Origin: JANQRA01 sp035762545
GTDB taxonomy: Bacteria; Actinomycetota; Acidimicrobiia; Spongiisociales; ZC4RG35
Assembly: GCA_035762545.1 (NCBI GenBank)
Contig: DASTOM010000029.1
Coordinates: 8,594-72,593, forward strand
Direction: 5' to 3'
DNA: 64,000 nucleotides
This document shows, piece after piece, positions 16,942-25,944 of the stretch. A program made the translations under genes and the position numbers. A model generated the notes under the pieces. That model saw nothing but the letters and a program-made list of their open reading frames with translations, was not told where the DNA came from and did no database searches. Each line of letters opens with the position of its first letter. Position 1 is the stretch's first letter.

Positions 16942-19228
16942 GAAGAGGACCTCGTTCCTCGTCGACTTCATCGACCTCCGTGACTCCTTGCGACACGATC
17001 GCATCGGTCACGGAGGTCGTGAGGTGTCTCAGGAGCTGACCCGGAGCCTCGATCGGGCTCTCGTCAATCTGTTACGCCCGCTACCCGACGGGCTGGCCGT
17101 CGTCGCCCTGGGCGGGTACGGGCGCGAAGAGCTGAGCCCGTATTCCGACGTCGACCTGATGCTTCTCCACGAGGTCGACGATGCCTCCAGCTTCGCAGCC
17201 GAGCTCTTCCGCCCCCTCTGGGACGCCCGGCTCCGTGTCGGGCATTCGGTGAGAACCGTCAAGGAGGCGGGTGCTGCGGCAAGGGAGAACTTCGACACTC
17301 AGACCACCCTCCTGACCGCACGGCTCGTCCATGGCTCAGCCGATCTCTTCGATGCGATGAAGACCCAAGTAGCCGCGGTGACCAAAGCACGCCCGCTCCG
17401 CAGATACCTCGTCGAGGCGGAGCGTCGGCGCCGTGATGAGACACCGTTCCTGTTGATGGCGACGGACGTGAAGACAGGTCGCGGCGGTCTTCGCACCCTG
17501 CAGAGCTTCGAGTGGGAGCGACGTCGGGAGGAGATGATCGGCCGTTTCACCGCCGAGTCGAGCGACGACGAGGCGTTGGCCAGGGAGAGCCTCATGCGGG
17601 TTCGCAACGCCCTTCATGTTTCGGCGCGGAGAGCCCACGACGTCTACGACCCGGAACTTCGTGATCCCGTGGCGAGGTGGCTCGGCGAGGACGCTTTCGA
17701 CGTGGCGGCCGAACTCATGGCGGCGATCGACAGCGTGGATCGCATGGCGATCAGACGCTGGCCGGAGGTCGTGGAGCCGCGGAGAGGGTCGTTGACCCGT
17801 CGCATCCGGGCCAGGATCCCCCGGAGGCCCGACCAACCTCATGCAGTCTCCCCGCCCACGGCGGATGAGCTGGCATGGATCCTCGAGTCCGGCGAAGAAG
17901 GGCAGGAGACCTTCGCCCGATTCTGGGAGAGGGGTCTCCTCGACCATCTGCTTCCCGAATGGGACGTGGTCCGGGCCCTTCCCCAGCTCGAGCCTTTTCA
18001 CTCACACCCGGTTGGAGCACACCTCTGGCGAACCGTCGCCGAGATGAACGAGCTCATCGCAGAAGACGGTCCCTACGGACGTGTCGCCGCCGAGATCGGA
18101 CGCGACGACCTCCTTCGTCTCGCCGCCTTCCTCCACGACATTGGGAAGGGTCTGGGTGGTGACCATGCGGCGAAGGGAGCCGTCATCGCCGGGGCTTTCG
18201 CCCGACGACTCGGCCTGTCCGAAGCCGACGCCGAGATCCTCTCCCGGTCCACCGAGCTGCATCTCCTGCTTCCCCTCGCCGCCACCCGTCGTGACCTCGA
18301 CGACCCGGCGGTCATCGACGAGATAGCTGACGAGATCGGCAGTCTCATGCAGCTTCAGGTGCTCCACCTGCTGACGGTGGCCGATTCCCGTGCCACAGGC
18401 CCTTCGATGTGGAACAGCTGGAAGGCGACACTGGTCCGGACTCTCGTTCACAGGTCAGCGGCCAGGCTCGGATCGTCCTTGGAACGTGCCACGGAGCTCG
18501 GGACGAGTCTCGACGAAGTCCTCGCCACAGTGTCACCTGATCGGGTCGACCAGGTACGAAGTCATGTCGAGCAGATGCCCGATGACTACCTGCGAAGCCT
18601 CGATCCCGAGGACGTGATCCGGCACCTCGACCTCATCGATGCGACGGAGGGCCTCTCCAATCTGGGCGTCCGAGCCGCCAGCCCCTTCGACATCGTCACG
18701 GTGGTCGGTCCCTCACGCCCCGGCTTCCGGCGTCTCGTCGCCTCGGCCTTCGCCGCGAACGGTGTAGATGTCCTCGAAGCTCGAATGCTCACACGGGGGG
18801 ATGGCATGGTGCTCGATGCATTCGTGGTCAGGGACGACCGGGCCGGCGGCCGGGTCGACGAGGATCGTTGGCACCGGGTGGAGTCGGATGTCGAATCGGC
18901 TCTGGCGGGCGCGGTGGACACCGAGGAGAAGGTCGCCACCAGGGCAGCGGCGTATCGGACACGCTATGTCTCAGGGGCAAAACCGACCGTCACCGCTTCT
19001 GTGGACGCTGCCTCGGGGGATGTGATCCTCGTCGTCAAGTGTTCGGACCGGGTGGGACGTCTCGCCGAGATCCTGTCGGTCCTCTCCGACTGTGGTGTGG
19101 GAATACGACTCGCCAAGCTGGACTCACGGGAGGGCGAGGTGGTCGACACCTTCCACGTGACCGACTTGGAGGGTGGCGGCGATCTCGCGGCCCTGGAGAC
19201 GAGGGTTGCCGGTGGGATCTCGCCCTAG
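16916..19228 (+). CDS. glnD: PII nucleotidyltransferase / adenylyl-removing enzyme GlnD
   Basis: About 770 aa. Domain order: nucleotidyltransferase with VVALGGYGREELSPYSDVDL (G-G-Y-G-R and D-x-D, about residues 58-78); a linker domain; an HD phosphohydrolase with AAFLHDIGKGLGGDHAAKGA (about 404-425); then two ACT domains (starting about 587, VVGPSRPGFRRLVASAFAAN, and about 695, VKCSDRVGRLAEILSVLSDC) that sense glutamine. It modifies and demodifies PII at the T-loop Tyr. The start is uncertain: GTG 16916 or 16925, both inside the end of glnK, implying coupling. Confidence 0.94.
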   Translation: MSEVPTPSEKRTSFLVDFIDLRDSLRHDRIGHGGREVSQELTRSLDRALVNLLRPLPDGLAVVALGGYGREELSPYSDVDLMLLHEVDDASSFAAELFRPLWDARLRVGHSVRTVKEAGAAARENFDTQTTLLTARLVHGSADLFDAMKTQVAAVTKARPLRRYLVEAERRRRDETPFLLMATDVKTGRGGLRTLQSFEWERRREEMIGRFTAESSDDEALARESLMRVRNALHVSARRAHDVYDPELRDPVARWLGEDAFDVAAELMAAIDSVDRMAIRRWPEVVEPRRGSLTRRIRARIPRRPDQPHAVSPPTADELAWILESGEEGQETFARFWERGLLDHLLPEWDVVRALPQLEPFHSHPVGAHLWRTVAEMNELIAEDGPYGRVAAEIGRDDLLRLAAFLHDIGKGLGGDHAAKGAVIAGAFARRLGLSEADAEILSRSTELHLLLPLAATRRDLDDPAVIDEIADEIGSLMQLQVLHLLTVADSRATGPSMWNSWKATLVRTLVHRSAARLGSSLERATELGTSLDEVLATVSPDRVDQVRSHVEQMPDDYLRSLDPEDVIRHLDLIDATEGLSNLGVRAASPFDIVTVVGPSRPGFRRLVASAFAANGVDVLEARMLTRGDGMVLDAFVVRDDRAGGRVDEDRWHRVESDVESALAGAVDTEEKVATRAAAYRTRYVSGAKPTVTASVDAASGDVILVVKCSDRVGRLAEILSVLSDCGVGIRLAKLDSREGEVVDTFHVTDLEGGGDLAALETRVAGGISP

Positions 19229-19671
19229 CCCTCTTCCCCGATGTCCTCGTTCCAGACCTCGGGATGTCTCTCGATGAACTCACTCATCAGGTCGACGCAT
19301 CGTTCGTCGTCGACCACCACCACATCGACACCATTGGCACGGAGGTGGTCCTCGGCGCCGAGAAACGTCCGGTTCTCTCCCACCACGACCCTGGGGATTC
19401 CATAGAGGAGTATGGCCCCGGAGCACATCGAACATGGTGAGAGGGTCGTGTAGATGGTGGCCCGCTTGTAGGTCGACGCCGGGAGACGCCCGGCACTCTC
19501 CAGAGCGTCCATCTCCCCGTGCAGGATGGCCGAGCCCTGTTGGATCCGGCGGTTGTGACCTCGTCCGACCACCTCGCCGTCCACGACGAAGGCCGAGCCG
19601 ATGGGGATGCCACCTTCGGCGGCACCGGCCTCGGCCTCCTCGATCGCTACCTCCAGTCCGTCGACTGCCAT
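19225..19671 (-). CDS. Cytosine deaminase-like enzyme, yeast FCY1 type
   Basis: 148 aa. Zinc site: His and catalytic Glu in SAILHGEMDALESAGRL and the two Cys in TLSPCSMCSGAILLYGIPR. The flanks VGRGHNRRIQQGSAILHGEM and VVVDDERCVDLMSEFIERHP, with the end EVWNEDIGEEG, follow the Saccharomyces Fcy1 sequence closely, so cytosine to uracil deamination is the best guess, though bacterial relatives may use other bases. Start at 19671: TATGAT (complement of 19682-19687) lies 10 nt upstream; ATG at 19686 is the alternative. Confidence 0.85.
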   Translation of the reverse strand: MAVDGLEVAIEEAEAGAAEGGIPIGSAFVVDGEVVGRGHNRRIQQGSAILHGEMDALESAGRLPASTYKRATIYTTLSPCSMCSGAILLYGIPRVVVGENRTFLGAEDHLRANGVDVVVVDDERCVDLMSEFIERHPEVWNEDIGEEG

Positions 19672-19702
19672 CCAGATCGCGATCATATTTAACCTGTCCG
19701 CC

Positions 19703-21103
19703 GTGCCACGGATCGCGGTAGCGGGACCTTCGAAAGTCGTGACGGAAGCGGCTTCGTCGGTGGTTGGCAAGGGGGCGTCGGTAGTCGACGTGGGAATAGT
19801 GGCCGCTCTCACTGCGATGTGCACCGAGCCCGGCGTGTGCGGTCCGGGAGGGGGCGGGTTCCTCACCATCGACATTCCCGGGACTGCGCCGGTGGTCATC
19901 GACGGCTACATGTCCTATCCCGGCAGGGGATTCGTCGGTGAACCGAACCTCAAGGAGGTGACGATGCCCTACGGAGGCGGAGTCACCACGATCGTGGGCC
20001 CGGGTTCGATCGCTGTGCCCGGGGCCTTCGCAGCACTACACGAGGCCTGGCGCAGGTTCGGGAGCCTCGATTGGTCGGAGTTGATGGAGGCTGCTGCGTT
20101 GGCGGTGGAGGGCGGGTTCCCCCTGAGCGTCCCCTGCCACACGTACCTCTCGGAGGGAGCCACCCAGATCTTTGCCGACGACCCGATGACCGCTGCCGCC
20201 CTCCTGGACGGGGATGCCCCGGTCCGCCCCGGAACACCTATCGTCTTCGAAGGTCTCGCCGAGACGCTGCGGATGATCGGGGCCGAGGGGGCCGAGTCCT
20301 TCTACCGCGGGGATCTCGGTCGTCTCATGGTCGAAGACCTGTCGGCCCGGGGGAGTCAACTCACCACAGCCGACCTCGCCGAGTACGAGGTCGAGGTGCG
20401 GGAGCCGTTGCGAGCGATTTTCGGCGATTGGTCGGTGTCGCTGAACCCGCCACCGGCGGTCGGCGGGCTGACCGTCGCGGACACCGTGGGTCTGGCCGTC
20501 GACGGGTCTGACATTGCCACCGCGGGAGCACTCGTGGAGACGTTCCGCAGACGACGTGGCGCCGGCACCACCGTTCCTTCCACCATCAGCGTCGCGGCCG
20601 CCGACGACGCCGGAGGGGCCGTGGCCGCATCGTTCTCCGCCGGGTACGTGTCCGGCGTGGTGCCGGCCGGCACAGGTCTACTGATGAACAACGCGTTGGG
20701 GGAGTTGGAGCTGGTTGGCGCGGAGCCGACACCCGGTATCCGGATGGTCTCGAACATGGCTCCGTCGGTGGCGCGCAGTGGCGACGATGTCGTGGCCGTC
20801 GGTTCGCCGGGAGCCGATCGGATCACCACCGCGGTGGCCACCACCCTCCTCAGGATCGGAGCCGGTGACGATCTGCAGAAGGCCATAGAACATCCCAGAT
20901 CACATCCGGAGTTCGACGGCAACGTGGTGCAACTGGCGGTGGAGCCAGGTGTCCTGCTCGAGGGTCTCGGCCTTCCGCTCCGTCGGTATGACCGGGCCCA
21001 CATGTTCTTCGGCGGGGTCAACGGGGCCGGGTTGATCGACGGCGAACTGGTCGCCTACGCCGATCCCCGCCGGACCGGCTCGGTCGCCTACGCCGGCGGA
21101 TAG
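19703..21103 (+). CDS. ggt: Gamma-glutamyltransferase family protein
   Basis: 466 aa. VTEAASSVVGKGASVVDVGI, then CGPGGGGFLTIDIPGTAPVV and GPGSIAVPGAFAALHEAWRR match the large subunit. The nucleophile Thr of the autocleavage site is in GAGTTVPSTISVAAADDAGG, and NNALGELEL and GSPGADRITTAVATTLLRIG match the small subunit. No signal peptide is visible, unlike classical periplasmic GGTs, and it is shorter than E. coli Ggt (580 aa), so it may be a cytosolic GGT-like acyltransferase. TAACCT at 19690-19695 is 7 nt before the GTG. Confidence 0.87.
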   Translation: MPRIAVAGPSKVVTEAASSVVGKGASVVDVGIVAALTAMCTEPGVCGPGGGGFLTIDIPGTAPVVIDGYMSYPGRGFVGEPNLKEVTMPYGGGVTTIVGPGSIAVPGAFAALHEAWRRFGSLDWSELMEAAALAVEGGFPLSVPCHTYLSEGATQIFADDPMTAAALLDGDAPVRPGTPIVFEGLAETLRMIGAEGAESFYRGDLGRLMVEDLSARGSQLTTADLAEYEVEVREPLRAIFGDWSVSLNPPPAVGGLTVADTVGLAVDGSDIATAGALVETFRRRRGAGTTVPSTISVAAADDAGGAVAASFSAGYVSGVVPAGTGLLMNNALGELELVGAEPTPGIRMVSNMAPSVARSGDDVVAVGSPGADRITTAVATTLLRIGAGDDLQKAIEHPRSHPEFDGNVVQLAVEPGVLLEGLGLPLRRYDRAHMFFGGVNGAGLIDGELVAYADPRRTGSVAYAGG

Positions 21104-21113
21104 CCTCGGGACG

Positions 21114-21488
21114 ATGGCGGCTCCCGACATGCCCGTGAACATCGACGAGAAGCTGGCGCTCGTCACCGAGCACTGGTCGCCGAAGATCGTCGGCGAGATG
21201 AACGACCTCCATCTCAAAGTCGTCAAGGTGGAGGGGGAGTTCGTCTGGCACACCCACGACCAGACCGACGAGCTCTTCCTGGTCCGAAATGGGAGCCTGG
21301 TCATCGAGATGAGAGGCCGCGAGCCGGTGAGCCTGAGTCCCGGTGACTTCTTCGTGGTCCCGCGCGGTGTCGAGCATCGTCCCATCGCCGCATCCGAATG
21401 CGAGATCCTGCTGATCGAGCCCAGGGGGGTGCTCAACACCGGCGACGCCGTCGGGTCCGAGCTGACTGCCGACGAGGCTTGGATCTGA
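21114..21488 (+). CDS. Cupin-domain protein
   Basis: 124 aa, one conserved beta barrel. Motif 1 is FVWHTHDQTDELFLVRNGSL (metal ligands H-x-H...E) and motif 2 is LSPGDFFVVPRGVEHRPIA. Small cupins like this often bind a metal and act as sugar or amino-acid isomerases, dioxygenases or sensors; no substrate can be named. TAGCCT at 21101-21106, which includes the ggt stop codon, is 7 nt upstream, so it may be transcribed separately and leaderless. Confidence 0.85.
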   Translation: MAAPDMPVNIDEKLALVTEHWSPKIVGEMNDLHLKVVKVEGEFVWHTHDQTDELFLVRNGSLVIEMRGREPVSLSPGDFFVVPRGVEHRPIAASECEILLIEPRGVLNTGDAVGSELTADEAWI

Positions 21489-21531
21489 CGACCCCCTAGA
21501 ACCAATCCCCTCCCGGGCGTACGTTCGGGAT

Positions 21532-22962
21532 GTGAACGCAGCCACAACCGCGGTTGCGCTCGTCGGGGGGGATGTCAGACCGGTCGAGGTCCAGGTCCAC
21601 GTCGGGCGTCAGCAGGAGCAATTCAAGCTCAGTGGTCTCCCGGACACCGCCGTTCGGGAAGCCAAGGATCGGGTGCGTGCCGCAGTCGTGTCGTCCGGTC
21701 TCTCCTTCCCGAATCGCACGGTGACCGTCAACCTGGCCCCGGCGCGATTGCCCAAGTCGGGCACTGACTTCGACCTGGCGATCGCCCTCGGAGTTCTCGC
21801 CGCCAACGGCGACATCCCGCGGCCCGGGAATGTGATCGTCGTGGGGGAGTTGGCGCTGGACGGTTCGATCAGGAGTGTTCCCAGCACCCTGGGAGCCGCC
21901 GTGCTGTCGGCTCGGACCGGGACCCCGTGTCTCGTGTCCGCCACATCGGCACGGTCCGTCGCTTCAGTCCCCCAATCCGTCGTTCACGGAGTGGAGAGTC
22001 TGGCGGCGGCCGTGGGCCTGCTTCGTGCCGGGGTCGACCCCGGGGCCGCAGCGGTTCCCGAAGTCTCGACGGTGGAGACCGGTGGCGAAGACCTCTCCGA
22101 GGTGAAGGGCCAGGCTCTGGCGCGGCGGGCGATCGAGATCGCCGCCGCAGGTGGTCACCACCTGTTGCTGCATGGTCCTCCGGGTGGTGGGAAGACGATG
22201 CTGGCCCGCCGTCTCTCCGGCATCTCCCCACCATTGAGCGACTCCGAGGCGGTCGAGGTGGCGCTGATTCACGCCGCCGCCGGCTATGAGAGAGGGCTTT
22301 CCCGCAACAGGCCTTTCCGAGCCCCGCATCACACCGCTTCCCGGGTTGCGCTGGTCGGCGGTGGATCCGGCGTGGCCATTCCGGGCGAGGTCTCGCTGGC
22401 CCATCGGGGAACCCTCTTCCTCGACGAGATGGCCGAGTTCCCGAGGGGGAACCTCGACACCCTGCGGCAGCCTCTGGAGGACGGCACTGTCACGGTCGCA
22501 CGCCGCGGCATCACCGCGACGTTCCCTTCGGCGTTCCACCTCGTGGCGGCGACCAACCCGTGTCCCTGTGGCTATCTGGGTGATCACCGCAGGCCATGCG
22601 TTTGCCGCCCTGCGGAGATAGCTCGCTACCGGCAGCGTCTCTCTGGCCCTCTGCTCGACCGATTCGACCTGGTGGTCAAAGTCGACCGTCTCGAGGCGAG
22701 CGCCCTCCACGAACCCACTGAGACGACGAGGACGGTGGGGGAACGTGTGGCAAAAGCGCGAACCTTCCTTGCTGGGGCCGACCACTTCTTCTTACCGGAC
22801 GCCGACCACATGCTCATCCGGGCGCTCGAAAACGGGCTGCTCACCGCCCGGGGTACGGACCGGGTGCGTCGGGTGGCGAGAACCATCGCCGCCCTGGACG
22901 GGTCGGACAAGGTTGTCGAGGAGCACGTCGCAGAGGCGATGGCGTCGAGGGTTGCCTGGTGA
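21532..22962 (+). CDS. comM: ComM / YifB Mg-chelatase-like AAA+ ATPase
   Basis: 476 aa. An N-terminal ribosomal-S5-like domain (PVEVQVHVGRQQEQFKLSGL, LPKSGTDFDLAIALGVLAAN) precedes the Mg-chelatase ATPase: Walker A HGPPGGGKTMLARRL, Walker B GTLFLDEMAEF, and the cysteine cluster NPCPCGYLGDHRRPCVC. In Vibrio and Haemophilus ComM is a hexameric helicase that aids branch migration during natural transformation. The neighbour dprA starts in its stop codon, consistent with that role. TACGTT at 21520-21525 is 6 nt before the GTG. Confidence 0.95.
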   Translation: MNAATTAVALVGGDVRPVEVQVHVGRQQEQFKLSGLPDTAVREAKDRVRAAVVSSGLSFPNRTVTVNLAPARLPKSGTDFDLAIALGVLAANGDIPRPGNVIVVGELALDGSIRSVPSTLGAAVLSARTGTPCLVSATSARSVASVPQSVVHGVESLAAAVGLLRAGVDPGAAAVPEVSTVETGGEDLSEVKGQALARRAIEIAAAGGHHLLLHGPPGGGKTMLARRLSGISPPLSDSEAVEVALIHAAAGYERGLSRNRPFRAPHHTASRVALVGGGSGVAIPGEVSLAHRGTLFLDEMAEFPRGNLDTLRQPLEDGTVTVARRGITATFPSAFHLVAATNPCPCGYLGDHRRPCVCRPAEIARYRQRLSGPLLDRFDLVVKVDRLEASALHEPTETTRTVGERVAKARTFLAGADHFFLPDADHMLIRALENGLLTARGTDRVRRVARTIAALDGSDKVVEEHVAEAMASRVAW

Positions 22963-23780
22963 AGACCCCGGCTCTGATCCGCCCGGACGAGCCCTCCTAT
23001 CCGTTGGGCCTCCACGATCTCGAGGATCCGCCGGAGCTCTGGATCGCCGGCGAGATTCCTGACGCCCCCTCGGTGGCAGTGGTGGGAACCCGTCGTTGCA
23101 CCAGGTACGGAGTCGGTCTCGCCGAGGCTTTCGGCGCCGCCATCGGCAGGGCAGGTTGGACGACGGTGAGTGGGTTGGCCCGCGGCGTGGACACCGCCGC
23201 CCACCGCGGGTGCCTTCACGTGGATGGCGCCGCCGTGGCGGTCCTCGGTTCGGGCATCGACGTCTGTTATCCGTCGGAGAACAAGGTCCTCTACGACCGT
23301 ATCGTCCAAACGGGTGGGGCGATCGTCTCCGAGTACCCCCCGGGCACGCCACCAGATCGATGGAGGTTCCCAGCCAGGAACCGGATCATCGCTGCAATGG
23401 CACAGGCAGTGGTGGTGGTAGAGGCGGCTGTCACCGGTGGAGCCCTCATCACGGCTCGGTTGGGGGCCGAGCAAGGGAGACCCGTGTTTGCCGTGCCCGG
23501 GGACGTCGATCGGCTGATGTCCGAGGGTTGCAACCGACTGATCAGAGATGGTGCGTTCCCCGTCCTCGGCGCAGTCGATCTCATCGAAGAGCTGAGTCTC
23601 GTCCTGGGCCCTCCGCTCATCGAGAAGCGGTCCGAGACAGGTCTGCCGCCCGAAGGCGTCTCCATCTCCGACCTCCCCGAGGTGTGGTCACTGACGGTCA
23701 CCGAGACGATGGTGAAGCTGGGCCGGCTGGAGATCGAGGGCAAGGTGCGACGTCTCGGCGACCACGTGCTTCCGGCGTGA
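22959..23780 (+). CDS. dprA: DNA processing protein DprA
   Basis: 273 aa. The Rossmann-like DNA-protecting fold is clear: VAVVGTRRCTRYGVGLAEAF, SGLARGVDTAAHRGCLH, VAVLGSGIDVCYPSENKVLY, SEYPPGTPPDRWRFPARNRI and EAAVTGGALITARLGAEQGR with VFAVPGD. It loads RecA on incoming ssDNA. It lacks the N-terminal SAM domain of longer homologues; a short C-terminal winged-helix-like end is present (SDLPEVWSLTVTETMVKLGR). Overlaps comM by 4 nt. Confidence 0.95.
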   Translation: MKTPALIRPDEPSYPLGLHDLEDPPELWIAGEIPDAPSVAVVGTRRCTRYGVGLAEAFGAAIGRAGWTTVSGLARGVDTAAHRGCLHVDGAAVAVLGSGIDVCYPSENKVLYDRIVQTGGAIVSEYPPGTPPDRWRFPARNRIIAAMAQAVVVVEAAVTGGALITARLGAEQGRPVFAVPGDVDRLMSEGCNRLIRDGAFPVLGAVDLIEELSLVLGPPLIEKRSETGLPPEGVSISDLPEVWSLTVTETMVKLGRLEIEGKVRRLGDHVLPA

Positions 23781-23820
23781 TGTCCCCGGATTCAGGTGGG
23801 TAGCCAATAGCATCGAGTGG

Positions 23821-24708
23821 GTGGAAGTCCCCGTAGCCCCCGGCTGGTCGTCCCCGGCACTCGACGCCTACCTGACCCGGCTCGTCGAGCGAAGAGGCCT
23901 GTCACCACACACCGTGGAGGCGTACCGGCGCGACCTCTCCCAGTACTTCGACTATTGCGATGGGGCCGGACTGGGATCCGTCTCCGCATCCGATCGACGC
24001 ACGGCCCGACGCTATCTCGCCCACCTCGACTCCCTCGGGTACTCACGCTCGACGATCTCCCGTAAGGCGTCCTCGGTGCGGGCCTTCTACGCCGACGCGG
24101 TGAAACGGGGTGAGACTCCCACCAATCCGTTCGCCGGGGTGGCCTCGCCGAAGCGTGACCACTCCCTGCCTCACGCTCTCCCCGCCCGATCGATGGAGGC
24201 CGCCATCGAGTCGATCGACCTCTCCGATCCGGTCGGAGTGCGCGACCGGGCGATCCTCGAGACTCTCTACGCCACCGGTTTGCGGGTGTCGGAGCTCGCT
24301 TCGCTGACCGTGCGGGACGCCTCCGGCGACACGGTCACGGTGCGAGGCAAGGGTGGCAAGGTGCGGACGGTGCCCCTGGGTAGACCGGCGCAACAGGCCC
24401 TCGACCGCTACCTGAGCGACGCCAGACCCCAACTGGTCGGGGAAGCATCCGACCGGTCGCTCTGGCTGGGTGCCAGGGGAGGCCCGATGAGCACGCGCAG
24501 TCTGCGACGTGCGGTCTCACGGCATGTGGCCACCTTCCCGCACGCGGTCCGACACAGCTTCGCCACCCACCTCCTCGAGGGCGGAGCGGACCTGCGCACC
24601 GTGCAGGACTTGTTGGGACACACCGATCTGGCGACCACTCAGATCTACACTGCCGTGACTCGCAAGCATTTGAGAGGGATGTATGACCAAAGCCACCCAA
24701 GAGCCTGA
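23821..24708 (+). CDS. xerC: Tyrosine recombinase XerC/XerD
   Basis: 295 aa. N-terminal SAM-like core-binding domain (LDAYLTRLVERRGLSPHTVE) and C-terminal catalytic domain with the pentad: Arg in YATGLRVSELASL, Lys in VRGKGGKVRTVPL, H-x-x-R in FPHAVRHSFATHLLEGGADL, His in LLGHTDLATT and the nucleophile Tyr in QIYTAV. Length equals that of Xer proteins acting at dif, so chromosome dimer resolution is likely. GTG start with TAGCAT (23808-23813) 7 nt upstream. Its 3' end overlaps the sigma-factor gene by 26 nt. Confidence 0.93.
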   Translation: MEVPVAPGWSSPALDAYLTRLVERRGLSPHTVEAYRRDLSQYFDYCDGAGLGSVSASDRRTARRYLAHLDSLGYSRSTISRKASSVRAFYADAVKRGETPTNPFAGVASPKRDHSLPHALPARSMEAAIESIDLSDPVGVRDRAILETLYATGLRVSELASLTVRDASGDTVTVRGKGGKVRTVPLGRPAQQALDRYLSDARPQLVGEASDRSLWLGARGGPMSTRSLRRAVSRHVATFPHAVRHSFATHLLEGGADLRTVQDLLGHTDLATTQIYTAVTRKHLRGMYDQSHPRA

Positions 24709-25462
24709 GGCTTCTCAGGTCGACGGGCTTTGGGAGCGTTTCAAAGCCACCAGCGATGAGGACGCCAGGGAGCGCCTCATCCTCCACTACTCACCTCTCG
24801 TCAAGTATGTGGCCGGGCGGGTGGGCACCGGTCTTCCCCGATCGGTCGACCAGAACGACCTCGCCAGCTACGGGTTGTTCGGTCTCATCGACGCCATCGA
24901 CAAGTTCGATCTCAGCCGTGGTTTCAAGTTCGAGACCTACGCCATCAACCGCATAAAAGGAGCGATCCTCGACGAGTTGAGGGCCCTCGACTGGGTCCCT
25001 CGGTCCGTCCGCTCACGGGCGCGGCGGATCGAGACCTCGATCGCCGAGCTGGAGCACAAGCTGCAGCGGCCACCGACCGAGGACGAGATCGCAGCCGACC
25101 TCGAGATGGACGTCGAGGAGTTTCGCGACGCTCTCGCCCAGATCGGTCGTTCCGGCATAGCGGCGCTGGACGAATTCGTCTCCAACGACTCCTCGACGTC
25201 GATGGGGGAGATGATCGCCGACCCGCGTGGGGTTTCGCCCGAGTCGGAGTTCCAGGCGGAGGAGACCCGACGCTCCCTGTTCGACGCCATCAACCGTCTC
25301 CCGCAACGCGAGCGCCTCGTGGTCACTCTCTACTACTACGAGGGCATGACATTGGCCGAGATCGGCGATGTGCTCGGTGTCACCGAGTCCAGGGTCTGTC
25401 AGATCCACGCCAAGACGATGATGTCGCTCCGTAATCGCCTCGGCGACCCCACCTGGGGCTAG
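24683..25462 (+). CDS. whiG: RNA polymerase sigma factor WhiG/FliA type
   Basis: 259 aa. Region 2 (LILHYSPLVKYVAGRVGTGL, DLASYGLFGLIDAIDKFDLS, GFKFETYAINRIKGAILDEL), region 3 (DWVPRSVRSRARRIETSIAE, RPPTEDEIAADLEM) and region 4 (LPQRERLVVTLYYYEGMTLA, then EIGDVLGVTESRVCQIHAK) are all intact. It is the group-3 sigma family of WhiG (Streptomyces sporulation) and FliA (flagella). The place beside dprA and upstream of rpsB matches Streptomyces whiG. No flagellar genes occur in the window, so its regulon is unknown. Confidence 0.93.
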   Translation: MTKATQEPEASQVDGLWERFKATSDEDARERLILHYSPLVKYVAGRVGTGLPRSVDQNDLASYGLFGLIDAIDKFDLSRGFKFETYAINRIKGAILDELRALDWVPRSVRSRARRIETSIAELEHKLQRPPTEDEIAADLEMDVEEFRDALAQIGRSGIAALDEFVSNDSSTSMGEMIADPRGVSPESEFQAEETRRSLFDAINRLPQRERLVVTLYYYEGMTLAEIGDVLGVTESRVCQIHAKTMMSLRNRLGDPTWG

Positions 25463-25944
25463 TCCACTGCAACGTCTGCCAGAACCGCCCCGGTCAGGTC
25501 GATCAGGGTTAGTGGGACGATCTCGACGAGAAAGCCGCGGCTCCCCGCGTTGACGTAGACCCGGTCCAGGTCGGCGATGCCCCACTGGCAGTAGACCGGC
25601 AGGTCGGTCTTCATGCCCAACGGTGAGGTTCCCCCGAACTGGTAGCCCGTGAATCGGTCGGCCTCCCGCTGGGTCGCAGCCCGGACCGATTTGGTCCCCA
25701 CCTCTCTCGCCAGCTTCTTGGTGGACACCTCGAGGTCGCCGTGCATCAGCACCACCACGCCCGATCCGGTGTCCGTGGTGAAGACGATGGTCTTGGCGGT
25801 GAGGTGGATGTCGATCCCGAGCGCTTCGGCCGCACCGTCGGCTCCCGGGTGCCGGCGATAGTCGAACAGATGCTCTGTGTAGGCGGCGCCTGTCTCTCGA
25901 AGGGATCGAACGGCATTGGTGACTGGGGCCCTTCTAGCTGCCAT
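25459..25944 (-). CDS. YbaK/EbsC-type aminoacyl-tRNA deacylase
   Basis: 161 aa. The prolyl-tRNA-editing fold shows in VTNAVRSLRETGAAYTEHLF, HLTAKTIVFTTDTGSGVVVL, STKKLAREVGTKSVRAATQR and the loop GYQFGGTSPLGMKTDLPVY, where G-x-x-S-P-x-G is the active-site motif. YbaK hydrolyses mischarged Cys-tRNAPro. The conserved Lys in LTAKTIVF is present. It follows queG with an 11-nt overlap (one operon) and converges with whiG. Confidence 0.9.
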   Translation of the reverse strand: MAARRAPVTNAVRSLRETGAAYTEHLFDYRRHPGADGAAEALGIDIHLTAKTIVFTTDTGSGVVVLMHGDLEVSTKKLAREVGTKSVRAATQREADRFTGYQFGGTSPLGMKTDLPVYCQWGIADLDRVYVNAGSRGFLVEIVPLTLIDLTGAVLADVAVD

